DNA of 64,000 nucleotides, taken from NCBI GenBank assembly GCA_030789695.1, contig CM061142.1:608830190-608894189 (forward strand), written 5' to 3'. The notes beneath the pieces are model-generated. The model was not told the DNA's origin. It did not search any database and was given only the letters and a program-made list of their open reading frames with translations. The DNA comes from Scilla litardierei (taxonomy: Eukaryota > Streptophyta > Magnoliopsida > Asparagales > Asparagaceae). The position numbers and the translations under genes are program-made. Numbering within the stretch: position 1 is the first letter of the stretch; every line of letters begins with the position of its first letter. Of the stretch, positions 11,526 through 21,505 are shown one piece after another.

Positions 11526-11576
11526 GTCCCACATCGGATATTGAGTAAAGGGGAGAGTCCGCCGCCTATATAAATA
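11526..11576 (+). promoter_or_regulatory. LARD-1 LTR promoter: USE-like box plus TATA
   Basis: GTCCCACATCG at 11526-11536 matches the plant snRNA upstream sequence element. TATATAAATA follows at 11567-11576, 30 bp downstream. The right LTR has the same arrangement at 18281-18331. Confidence 0.65.
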
Positions 11577-12204
11577 GGGGTCTGCTCTCCTCCTCAAAAC
11601 TCGTCCCAAGCTCTAGATCTGAGCGGCTCTCGTAAATGTTGGAGCACGCTCGGATCTAGGCTAAAATAATATTCTCTATCTCCCTATAAATTTCTACCTT
11701 ACTCTTGAGGGCTCTAGCAAAGCCGCAACGGAGTTCGGATTCAGATCCGAAATCTAGGCGAAGGTTTCACTTGCGTGAAACTTTCTTCCGCGAGTGGTTG
11801 GCTCGGCGACATGGGATTGATCGCCTCGGGATGCGGAGCGGTTCGAGGAGCAGTTCAGGGAGCAGTTCAAGGAGCGGCTCGGCGTGGGACGGGAGCAGCT
11901 CGGAAGACGGTGCGGAACATCTCGCCTGCCCCAGGGTTGAGATTCCGGGTATGTGTTTAATTAGCATTAGTTTAATTTAATCGCAGTAGGTTAGATCCTT
12001 CTTGGGATGGTCAGATCCATCCCAAGTTGGCATAGATCTTGGCTAAGGGTCTTGGACCTTAGGGCTAAGTTAAAAATGTTTTAACTGCATGTTAATTAGA
12101 TTAACATAAGTTTTATTCTTCCGTTGTTCTTTTCTGTCTATGTTCCGTCCGACTTAGGACGGGACTAGAGTTTTGTGCCCTAAGGGTCCCGCAAAACTCT
12201 TCAG

Positions 12205-12216
12205 TGGCATCAGAGC
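12205..12216 (+). promoter_or_regulatory. LARD-1 primer-binding site
   Basis: TGGCATCAGAGC, one mismatch from the plant tRNA-iMet primer site TGGTATCAGAGC, one base after the LTR end. It fixes plus orientation. A second TGGTATCGGAGCC-like copy lies near 12436. Confidence 0.85.
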
Positions 12217-15200
12217 TTGTTGAGCTTGAGTACGGGTTCTCGGGTTATGAGCCGACCCGAAGTAATCGCTCTTACCGTACCAAGTCCCGATAAGATGGTG
12301 ATCTTATAATGGGTTGGGCATTGTCGAGAGGCATGCCGTAAAACAAGTTTCTGAGGTATCTTGTGACGGGTCTAGGGTGCCATGGATGATGGGCCTTAAC
12401 AGCGTCGCAATGATATCAGAGTGATACTCTTCAGTGGTATCGGAGCCAGGTTTGCGTAGCCGATCTAGCACTGCGATTTTATTAAACCTTAAAATGTTTT
12501 TTAAATACTTTTAAAAAAAATGGTTTTAAAGTTATGAGATAATTTTAAAATAATTTTTTTTCGCATCTTTTAAAATGATTTAAAATTTATGAGATATTTT
12601 TTAAAAATGATTTTAAAAGAATTTGAGATGTTTAATTATTTTATATGATAAAATTTTGAACATGGAAAAATTTTAAAATGGTGTTTTAAATTTATGTGAT
12701 AAATTTAAAATTGATTTTAAGGCTTTAAATTTATGCGATAAGTTTAAAATGTTTTAGATGTTTAAAAATTGTATATGATAAATTTTTGAACATGGAAAAA
12801 TTTTAAAGTGATGTTTTAAATTTATAAGATAATTTTAAAACTGATTTTAAAATGTCTAATATTGTTTATGCGATAAACTTTAGTCTATTTAATTGTTAAA
12901 TAGTAGTACACTTTTTATGCGATAAAATTAGTGTAATTTTAATGGCTAGTTCATCTTGTCCCTTATTTGATTACACAAGACAACCCTTTAGGTTAGCCAT
13001 TAAGTAATGATTAAAATTTATTACTTGAATTTTAATGACATGCTATGTTTTAATAAAACATTAACAATGCTTCAAGACCTAATTCCTAATTAGGGTAGTC
13101 CGTTTAATGAAAAATTTAATTTTAATTGTTATTATTAAATCATTAAAGGACTTCGCTTTTAAGCGTTGGTTAATAATTTATTAAAATCCTAATAACGATT
13201 AGGATAGCACGTGAACCTTATAGTTGATAAGGACTTAATAAAAGTTATTAAACAAATCCTAAAATTTTGAATTTAAGGATGCAACTAGTTGATAGGATTA
13301 ATTAGTTGTTAATAAAAGCTGTTTAGTCTATGGCACACATACAAAAATGACAAGCTTCATTCAATGGACCATGATCCAGTCAATGTGCTTGGCTAAGAGT
13401 TCTGGGTCAACCCTTACTAGTACAAGGGGCAGTGATCCTGGCTTAGTCAATTCCCTGGCTGTGTTCCGCTGGACCGCAATGTCGCGAATCATGATTGTAT
13501 GACACCCTGGACTATATCTAGTCAATGCGTTATAAATTTTATTAAAGATTAATTCGTATCCCTCCTTGATTTTGGAGCTTGGTAACTCAAAGAAGACAAT
13601 TATAGTTTTTGAGTCTCCTCAAGCTGTGACTTGTTTTTCTTTAAGGAACAAACTCCAACATACATGTGATGTTGTCTAGACTTGACCCAAATCGATGCGT
13701 CGGGTCTCCTCGAGTATCGATCTAAGTCAAGTTTGGACACGAAATCAAGGGTCTGACTAGACCAGCCATTATGATTTGTTGAGTCTCCTCAAGATCATAA
13801 GTGACTGTGGGTAAAAATCGACAGGGAATCACATGTGATGTGATTGACCAAGAGTTAGTCTACCAGTCATGGAACCAATCAACTTGTTGAGTCTCCTCAA
13901 GGTTGTGAGGTTCGGGATGATTGGATCCCTCTTTCACTAATTTTTAAATTCGATTAAATCGTTCGTTATTAAGCTTTAAAACGATCGTAAAAATAGTGGG
14001 AGGATATAGATAGATGAAAGCCAATCTACCTATATTTAATATTGAACATATGCAAAAACTAGGGCAAGACTATGTTTACCGAAGGAATCAAAATATAATA
14101 TTGGAATAAGTTAACTGGTCAAATAGTTGATTGATTGAATATCAAGTTAAATTCTAATTTATGGAATTAAACTATATTCTCGTTGACATTAAATGACCTT
14201 CTAAAGAACAGACTTAAGAAATATGATTTCATTAAGTTCTGGGTCCAACAAATAAATTAAAGCTACATGTCACTCTTCTCTATATGAGGCAGCTTGAACA
14301 TATAGGATATTCGAAGTATGTTTCTCCATACAACTTGTCGAGCTACCCTCAAGGTTGTATGGACAAACAATTCCGATCCGCAAAGTTCGAAAATTCGATC
14401 AAAACGTTTGAGTCGAATACGAGTGCATGAGCGGTGCAAGACTATGTATCCCAACCGGATCTTGAGATAAGCAACTTCTTGAGCTAAACTCGAGATTGCA
14501 ATGCTCAAGCGTTTGGATACATTAGATGCTTGCATAGCTATTTGTGTTGGGTTAATTAATATCTAAATGTGATTTAGAAAAGGAAGAAGGCACTCCGGAA
14601 AGTCAATTGAGAAAGTTAGTTTAATTTATCATTAGTAAAGGCATAAGTAGGAGGAAATGAAAATGTGATATATTTTGATGTCACGATTTCAGAATAAATA
14701 GTTATACAAAAACGTCAAACACATTTTTTTGGACGAATGTCGTCACCTTGCTTCGGAAGCAATGTTTTGTGTTAAGTAATTTGTAATAACTATATATATA
14801 TATATATTAAATGTTAATATAAAAATACACAAGATAGTAGCAAACTTATATGGTAAAATAGACTAGGCCGTATCGAGAGACTAAGCTTCACAAGTCACAT
14901 AAAGATGGGTCTGACCTCTCGTATTATGAAGTCTACGGACATTTGTGAGTCTTATCCTCTTAGATAAAATTGGCCGAAACCCATCTGTGAGACAGTGGGA
15001 GAATGAGTTGTCGAACTCAGTCTAGTACATACTGATGTACCCGAGTCTAGATCAACCAAAATAAGTTATTCGTATATTTTATTAAGACGTGTTCTTGATG
15101 AAACACAAGTCTGAAATAATAAACGAAAAGACAAAAGTATTTAAACTGATTCGATTAGATCGAATGGCTAAATACTAGGCTACATAAAATCTTGTGTAAT

Positions 15201-17419
15201 TAAAAGAAAATGTGATTTTCTCTCAGGTCAAGTCTGTTAACACATCAGTGTGTTAAAAGGTATGAATCACACTTAGTTAGACTCGGTGCGATCCATAACA
15301 AGTGACTCTGAGTTAAGTCCTTCCTCTGGGTTAAGTCCCAGATAGTAATGCCTAGGTTTTGATAATGTTCTATGAGGACATTATCAATAAGATATTCATT
15401 AAATCAAGTATTAGGAAGTTGTATAATTACTCGAATCTCGTGAGACGAAGAGTCGAGTTAGACATCATAACTGATGATGACTTAGTCAACTTCCGGGATG
15501 AAATTCAGAGAAGTAACTCCGATTTTTTAAAAAACTTGATGCAACCAGAATAGGTCCGTGTGCGTAATTAAATTTTGGAATTTAGTTTACGTGCCCAAGG
15601 AAAATGTTTCCTCACTTACTGCAAGTAAATCTTTAAGTTGAAAGATTGGTGCAGAAAAGAAAAATAGTGAAGTGCAATCATGTTGGTCGAGAACGGTTTT
15701 TCCATACTAATTCCTATAAAACGGATTACAATGAAACCGTTTTCCACCAGCAGATGTGTACAGAACTATTCGGACCAAACTCGATGTAAACGCTTAAGTT
15801 GACCATGAAAATTGGAGTATTCACTTACAAGTTCGTTTTTCTAAATATGATTTAGATGGACCAACTTATATGAATTAACCAGATAATTTTCAAGGTCAGT
15901 GGGAGCGTGTAAATTACATGTGAGGCATCAAAAGGATGGAACATATATTTTGACAAAGTGATCAAAAGAGTTTGATTCTTTATCAGAAATAAATATGAGC
16001 CATTTGAAATGACCAGTAACTGATTTAAATGATTATCGTAAGGTACGATGAATTGGATAAGATCCAAGTAAATTAAAATATTATGGATTCTGAATGACCA
16101 AATGAATTATTTGAATGAGATTCAAATGGTTGGTATAAACATAGAAACCCTTAAGTCTATAATGTAGACGGTTTTAGCAGATCCACTCATGAAGGCTCTA
16201 TCACATGAAGTCGGGAAAACTTATGTGTAAAAACGGTATGAGATACCGAGATAAATGGGCCTGAGTGCAAGTGGGAGATGTTGAGAGATGATACCCTCGA
16301 GGCTATCTATTTTCATGTGTGCATAGCACAAACATCTTGTTCGAAATAACAGTAAGCTGTTTGGTAATAATTTATCTAAGTTATATTATAATGTAGTTAA
16401 CATTAGATATTAACTTAGGTAAAGTCCTGAGACTTTATGCAAGGTCAAACAGGTATCGAGATGAGTATCTCGATCATGGAGAAATGTTTGACCGTCTGTA
16501 GCATAAGTCTAAAAAGGGTTCGTGGTCGTAGATGTTTCGAGACTAGGATATCGAAACATCGGATAGACCATTGTGTCTTAGTCTTCACCGTATAGCGGTG
16601 GCGATGATCTCATGATCGCTTGACTTGGCGAAGTCGTTGACAAGACACAGGTGCTCATTAGAGAATGAGTTCACTGAACGATCCACAAGAGTTATCATAT
16701 GGTTATATTGACCAATCTGTCAATGATGACTCTGAGTGATGATAGGCTAGTTGGTCTTTTGACTTGAGGTCATTTTGACGAACCTGTGCGTGAACGGTGC
16801 CACTTAGATCAAATGACCTAGCTTCGGGGCAAGCCGCGTCGAAAGGTCTTTGATTGGGTGACACTTGAAGCGTATGAGGAGAGTAATGACCAAGAGAGGA
16901 TTCGTCTCTCCCGGTCAATGGGAGTTAGTGTCGTAGGGTTAGTTCGATCTTTGGTAAAAACTCTGGCCAGAGTATGTTGGAACAAGTCCAACATGATTTG
17001 ACTAAAGATTGATAGAAACTAACCGGAGTCAAGTTATTGGGGTTGACAGTTTAACCGTACCCTAGACTTGAGTTACACGACATAGTTAAGACGAAGAGAC
17101 TATAACTGCGGAATTCATCACGGAAACAGTCAGGGTGGTCCCGACAATACTCATGTCAATGAGTTAACCACATAATGATGATTCCTGAAGCAGGGACGGC
17201 AGCCACTGCTTGTGGTCACTGCCGTATAGGGCTTCGAGCCCAACTTGTTGTAAGGGTCAGGCTGTAGGGTCTCACACAGAGTGCGATCTTCGTCTAGTAA
17301 TAGGTAGAAATTAGTTAGGGAGAATAATTTGCATTTGATGCAAGGGATAAAATATTGGAAAAGATGTTTGCTATCATCTCCTACATTCGGGATAAATGAT
17401 CCTGAGTGCAAGTGGGAGA
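12217..17419 (+). other. LARD-1 internal domain: non-coding, hairpin-rich
   Basis: No coding capacity seen in any frame. 12480-12900 is very AT-rich with repeated TTTTAAAATG-type words. From about 13090 to 17300 the sequence is a near-continuous series of short inverted repeats, many perfect. Examples: ATCCTAAT/ATTAGGAT 13186-13205, TTAACACA/TGTGTTAA 15237-15256, TTGATAATGT/ACATTATCAA 15359-15387, GATGTTTCGA/TCGAAACATC 16531-16560, ACGGCAG/CTGCCGT 17196-17225. An RNA-level role such as packaging or dimerisation is an inference. Confidence 0.8.
16250..16290 (+). repeat. Second polypurine-tract-like junction inside LARD-1
   Basis: CCTGAGTGCAAGTGGGAGAT followed by GTTGAGAG at about 16259-16287 repeats the true 3' junction at 17401-17421, where the same words are followed by GTAGAGG. 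It looks like an internal duplicate of the element's 3' end. Confidence 0.6.
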
Positions 17420-18959
17420 TGTAGAGGAATATGCCCTCAGATCATTTGTATTTGATGCAAATGATATTTTAAGCTTAGATAGGGACTATTTTGCATTTGA
17501 TGCAAAAGCGATTAAATGTGTATTAAATTGTTTAATACAATATTTAATAAAATAAACGCAAGGAAAAGTTCACGGGTAAGACGGGAATGTCCCGGTCTAG
17601 ACCCAGGTTCGAACGGCGTCCAAATCGGACACCAAATACCAAAGTTATGCCCAAAACAGCCCAAAAGACAAGATCAGGCCAGACTGGGTCTGGACTGCTG
17701 GCCAGGCCCAACAGATACAGTAAACCCAGGCACAGGCCTGGGCTAACCCAGGCACAGGCTGGGCATGGCCCAGGCACGGCCTGGGCTTACCCAGCGCCTG
17801 GGCAAGGCCCAGGCGCGGGCCTGGGCGTGGCCCAGGCGGGGCCTAGGCTTGGCCCAGGCCGCCTGGGCAAGGCCCAGGCGGGGCCTGGGCATTGCCCAGC
17901 GCCTGGGCAAGGCCCAGGCGCGGGCCTGGGCTTGCCCAGGCGCAGCCTGGGCCTTGCCCAGGTGGGTTTCTGCGCGCGCTGAACGCGTGGGGCCCACTTG
18001 TGAGCCCCAGCTCTAGGGTTTTGAACCCTTATTGTGCAGAATTGTTTGACGGCTCAGTTTTTGCGAAAAACTAGCCTTGGGTTGATCTTTGGACAATCAA
18101 TTGGAGGGTCAAACGAACTCCGATTGACGAACGGTTTTTTCCTATGCGTTCACCGTTGAACACCCTTCGAATTGATAGGTTGTATCAATCATGAAGTTCA
18201 ACGGTGAGGGAGTTAAAATTCATGGAAGTTTGTACTTTGTGAAGTGCAAACTAAATTGAATTTGATTAAACTCTATTTTAGTCCCACATCGGATATTGAG
18301 TAAAGGGGAGAGTCCGCCGCCTATATAAATAGGGGTCTGCTCTCCTCCTCAAAACTCGTCCCAAGCTCTAGATCTGAGCGGCTCTCGTAAATGTTGGAGC
18401 ACGCTCGGATCTAGGCTAAAATAATATTCTCTATCTCCCTATAAATTTCTGCCTTACTCTTGAGGGCTCTAGCAAAGCCGCAACGGAGTTCGGATTCAGA
18501 TCCGAAATCTAGGCGAAGGTTTCACTTGCGTGAAACTTTCTTCCGCGAGTGGTTGGCTCGGCGACATGGGATTGATCGCCTCGGGATGCGGAGCGGTTCG
18601 AGGAGCAGTTCAGGGAGCAGTTCAAGGAGCGGCTCGGCGTGGGACGGGAGCAGCTCGGAAGACGGTGCGGAACATCTCGCCTGCCCCAGGGTTGAGATTC
18701 CGGGTATGTGTTTAATTAGCATTAGTTTAATTTAATCGCAGTAGGTTAGATCCTTCTTGGGATGGTCAGATCCATCCCAAGTTGGCATAGATCTTGGCTA
18801 AGGGTCTTGGACCTTAGGGCTAAGTTAAAAATGTTTTAACTGCATGTTAATTAGATTAACATAAGTTTTATTCTTCCGTTGTTCTTTTCTGTCTATGTTC
18901 CGTCCGACTTAGGACGGGACTAGAGTTTTTGTGCCCTAAGGGTCCCGCAAAACTCTTCA
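17420..18959 (+). mobile_element. LARD-1 3' LTR (1540 bp)
   Basis: Matches 10708-12203 end to end apart from array length, seven substitutions and one 1-bp indel. Preceded by the purine tract AAGTGGGAGA and followed by the ATGCA duplication at 18960-18964. Confidence 0.93.
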
Positions 18960-19280
18960 ATGCAGTCTCAGGTTCTCCCACTCATATCTCGCCCTTGGGA
19001 GTATAACATCTATCTGATGTTTATACCTGTCCTCAAGGGCGGTCCATAGCTCAAGTGGATCTTCGACCGTAAGGTACTCAGCCTTTAAGGTCTTGTCCAC
19101 ATGGCGGCGAATATAGATGATGGCTTGCGCCTTCTCTATATCGCTAACATTTTCTTTTTCAGTCACAGCAGTGATGAGGGACTTGGCCCGCAGGTGAAAC
19201 TTAACATCTAGCTGCCAGCTTAGATAGTTTCTGCCTGATGCATCCAGCACTTCAAAGTCAACGGTGGCAATTTTAGTCAT
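18960..19280 (-). pseudogene. Copia-A gag, N-terminal third
   Basis: Begins MTKIATVDFEVLDASGRNYL and continues SWQLDVKFHLRAKSL, IIYIRRHVDKTLKAEYL, DRYKHQIDVILPRARYEWEN, to RLH at the LARD-1 target site. This is a copia Gag N-terminal domain with the conserved GRNYLSW core. It continues in frame at 10702 on the far side of LARD-1. The start is the first ATG after the leader stem-loop (19373-19629), 92 nt downstream of its base. Confidence 0.92.
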
Positions 19281-19372
19281 TTATCTAGCAGAGCACAAAC
19301 ATGCATGAATTAATAATCAATCAGAAAAAACATTTTCATGCGGAAGCAATATTTAATGAAAAGCTAAACGTG

Positions 19373-19629
19373 TGGATCGGCCAGTCCCACAAGAAAGAGT
19401 CCAAGAGTCCACAGTCCAAATTATACAAATTTGCAGCTTGAATAAAATGAAAATACAACTTTGGAAACCCCGTGGGTCCCATTTATTATCTTCGTCTTCA
19501 AGCGTAGCTTCCGACTACATGGAAGTTGGCCTTCTTTCTTTGACATTTACATAAATTCCTCACTACAATTTCTCTCAAAAATAAAAGAAAAGTGCGGGAA
19601 ATAGACTGTGGGACTAAACGGCCGATCCA
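19373..19629 (-). other. Copia-A leader stem-loop
   Basis: Arms at 19373-19391 and 19604-19629 pair over 19 bp (TGGATCGGCC plus AGTCCCACA) with an unpaired GTTT in the 5' arm. Copia-B has the counterpart at 40770-41051 with different stem bases but the same GTTT bulge and a similar loop start (CCCGCA, then TTTTCTTTT, then TTGAGAGAAA). Confidence 0.75.
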
Positions 19630-20204
19630 AAAACCACATTTAGCAATTCATGCAAGAATATTGTGCTCATCAACATTTTCATCCACAGACATCACAGGCA
19701 GTTTATTCATATGAGGATAAAGCGATATTTAATCACTTAATAATTATTGGACCACTGGGCAACGTCATACACCGTTAGGTTAGGTAACTAACGGCAGAGC
19801 GGTCGCAGGATCTTCCTAATTATTAAGTTTTTAAATAAAATGTACAACCACGCAAATAATATCCACATAATTTTGCCAGAGATGTAAAGCATGTAAAAGA
19901 AATTACGATGCATAGGTTGTAAAGTAAATGGGTTTAATCAATTTAAATTGATTAAGAGCCCAAAATTAACATTTTCTTTTGTATGAGGAAAAAGGTTCCC
20001 TCATCATCCCAAAAGCCCCCCAATAAAATCCCCAAAATGCCCTTGTCTGCCCGATATTCGTCCCGTAATTTACCGTGATTTTTCACGAATATTTTGCCTT
20101 TGAATCCCCATTTTAAATTAATTTTTAGGCTAATAAGTTGCCTTTTGAGGCGAGTTTATAGCCCTTTGCATCCCCCCAAATTTTTTTTTTCCAGATAAAC
20201 CAGC

Positions 20205-20382
20205 CTGCGGGCCTGAAGCCCGCAGTCGACTTATGGGCTTCAGGCCCATATGCCTTTTTTTTGAAAATTTGTGGGCAAGAAGCCCACAGATCTGCTGTGG
20301 GCTTCAGGCCCACAGATCTGTTGTTTTTTTTGAATCTGTGGGCCTGAAGCCCACAGATCTACTGTGGGCTTCAGGCCCATAG
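20205..20382. repeat. Six tandem hairpins with CTGAAG/CTTCAG centres
   Basis: Six adjacent palindromes, mostly of the form CTGTGGGC-ctgaa-GCCCACAG in alternating orientation. Several are followed on the plus strand by runs of 8-10 T. Confidence 0.85.
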
Positions 20383-20419
20383 ATCTCTGTTTTTTTTTGT
20401 CTTTTCGTTTAGGGTTTTA

Positions 20420-20430
20420 CAGGGGGGGGG

Positions 20431-20463
<33 letters not shown>

Positions 20464-20860
20464 CCCCTGTAGGGGGGGCGCAGCGGCGGGGCCGTCGTCC
20501 CGCCGCCCCCCTGCAGGGGGGGTGCGGCGGCGGGGCCGCCGCCCCCCCTGCAGGGGGAACGGCAGGGGCCGCTGCCCCCCTGCAGGGGGGGGCGCGGCAT
20601 CGGGGGCCGTCGCCCCCCCAGCAGGGGGGAGCAGCGGGGGAACGGCAGGGGCCGCTGCCCCCCTGCAGGGGGGCGCGGCATCGGGGGCCGCCGCCCCCCC
20701 GGCAGGGGGGGGAGCGGCGGGGCCGCTGCCCCCCTGCAGGGGGGGCGCGGCCTCGCGGGGGCCGCCGCCTCCCCCCCTGCAGGGGAGGGTGGCGGCAGAG
20801 ATGGCCGCCGCCGCCCCCCCTGCAGGGAGGCGCGGCGGCTGCCGCCCCCCCCCCCCCCCC
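20420..20860. repeat. GC-rich array of CCCCCTGCAGGGGG palindromes
   Basis: About ten copies of a C-run/CTGCAG/G-run palindrome spaced roughly 35-60 bp apart, separated by GCGGCGGGGCCGCC-type sequence, with a (GCC)n run at 20440-20462. Strong potential for hairpins and G-quadruplexes. Confidence 0.85.
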
Positions 20861-21262
20861 CCCGTGGGGGAGACGGCGTGGCGGCGAGGGGGGGCGGCGA
20901 GGCCGCCGGCGGGGTTGATTTGGGGTTTTGGCTAAAGGAAATCCAAAAACCCTAAGAAAAAATTGATTTTTGGGATGAAAAATCCGTCGTTTTCAAGGCG
21001 ACGATGAATCCCCATGACGATCTTGCGAGATCTAGTGGAGGGGCAATCATACGTATGATTAAAAGTATCGTTTTTAGTATTTTTACCTCTATATCCGTCC
21101 TCCGGATATAGCGACGGTTGCTCGAAGCCCTACGCGGATGACGACCCTTGATGGAGGAAGCCTTGCACCGCGCTCGTGGATCTCCCGTCTCGCCTTCGCC
21201 TTCGCCTTCGCAACGAACGTAAAAAATTTGTGGAAAGGAAAAATTTAGAGGCTCGTGCCTTC

Positions 21263-21382
21263 GCCCTCAGGTCTATATTTATAGCCAAAGGGGAGAATAC
21301 AAGTGGGCTTATACAGATATGGGCCCAAACACTTAAGTTGGCCCAATAACTCATCCAACCCAGTAAATACCCATTCACAATA
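21263..21382 (-). mobile_element. 5' LTR remnant of Copia-A
   Basis: 120 bp shared with the left LTR from GCCCTCAGG to the outer end, where CACAACA has become CACAATA. The innermost ~27 bp (U5 and the palindrome) and the primer site are replaced by unrelated sequence. Confidence 0.85.
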
Positions 21383-21464
21383 TCTGTCTCATTTTCTGAT
21401 TTTGGACTTGTGAGATGTATCAGTTTCAAATTTTTTGGCTTGGTTCCTTGGGTCTCTCTCTCTC

Positions 21465-21505
<41 letters not shown>

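Larger units (their letters stand above)
10708..12203 (+). mobile_element. LARD-1 5' LTR (1496 bp)
   Basis: Starts TGTAGAGGAATATG and ends AAAACTCTTCA. It holds the GC-rich GCCTGGGC array and a TATATAAATA box (11567-11576) with GTCCCACATCG 30 bp upstream (11526-11536). Short open frames here are by-products of the array. Confidence 0.93.
10708..18959 (+). mobile_element. LARD-1: large non-coding LTR retrotransposon inside Copia-A gag
   Basis: An 8252-bp element with direct LTRs (10708-12203 and 17420-18959), TG...CA ends, a tRNA-iMet-type primer site after the left LTR and a purine tract AAGTGGGAGA before the right LTR. The 5216-bp interior has no open frame above about 90 codons and no recognisable gag or pol, which is the definition of a large retrotransposon derivative moved by proteins supplied in trans. 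Outside a GC-rich array the LTRs differ by seven substitutions and one 1-bp indel, so the insertion is recent. Target duplication: ATGCA. Confidence 0.92.
19281..21262 (-). other. Copia-A long 5' leader
   Basis: About 2 kb between the 5' LTR remnant and gag with no credible gene. In element order (right to left) it holds a GC-rich array of CTGCAG palindromes (20420-20860), a cluster of six hairpins with CTGAAG/CTTCAG centres (20205-20382), AT-rich sequence, and a long stem-loop (19373-19629). The long open frames over 20364-20935 are by-products of the GC repeat. The expected primer-binding site next to the LTR is not recognisable. Confidence 0.7.
6089..21382 (-). mobile_element. Copia-A: Ty1/copia retrotransposon carrying a nested LARD
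   Basis: Bounded by the 5-bp duplication TCTGT (6084-6088 and 21383-21387). Read on the minus strand: 5' LTR remnant 21263-21382, long leader, gag (19280 onward, interrupted), pol 9932-6451, purine tract, 3' LTR 6235-6089. The domain order protease, integrase, reverse transcriptase, RNase H defines Ty1/copia. Without LARD-1 and its duplicated target it is about 7.0 kb. Pol has stops and a frameshift, so it is not autonomous now. Short LTR, long structured leader and separate gag and pol frames are shared with Copia-C. I do not assign a named lineage. Confidence 0.92.

Noticed and set aside
11526..11576. Possible snRNA gene start after the USE+TATA in the LARD-1 LTR
   Set aside because: No U1, U2, U4, U5 or U6 sequence follows; it is better read as the LTR promoter.
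11705..11980. 91-codon frame in the LARD-1 LTR (repeated at 18460-18735)
   Set aside because: Identical in both LTRs because the LTRs are near identical; Ser/Gly/Arg-rich and next to the expected RNA leader, so not a gene.
20364..20935. Open frames of 137-184 codons, Gly/Pro/Arg-rich
   Set aside because: By-products of the GC-rich CTGCAG palindrome array; present in several frames at once.
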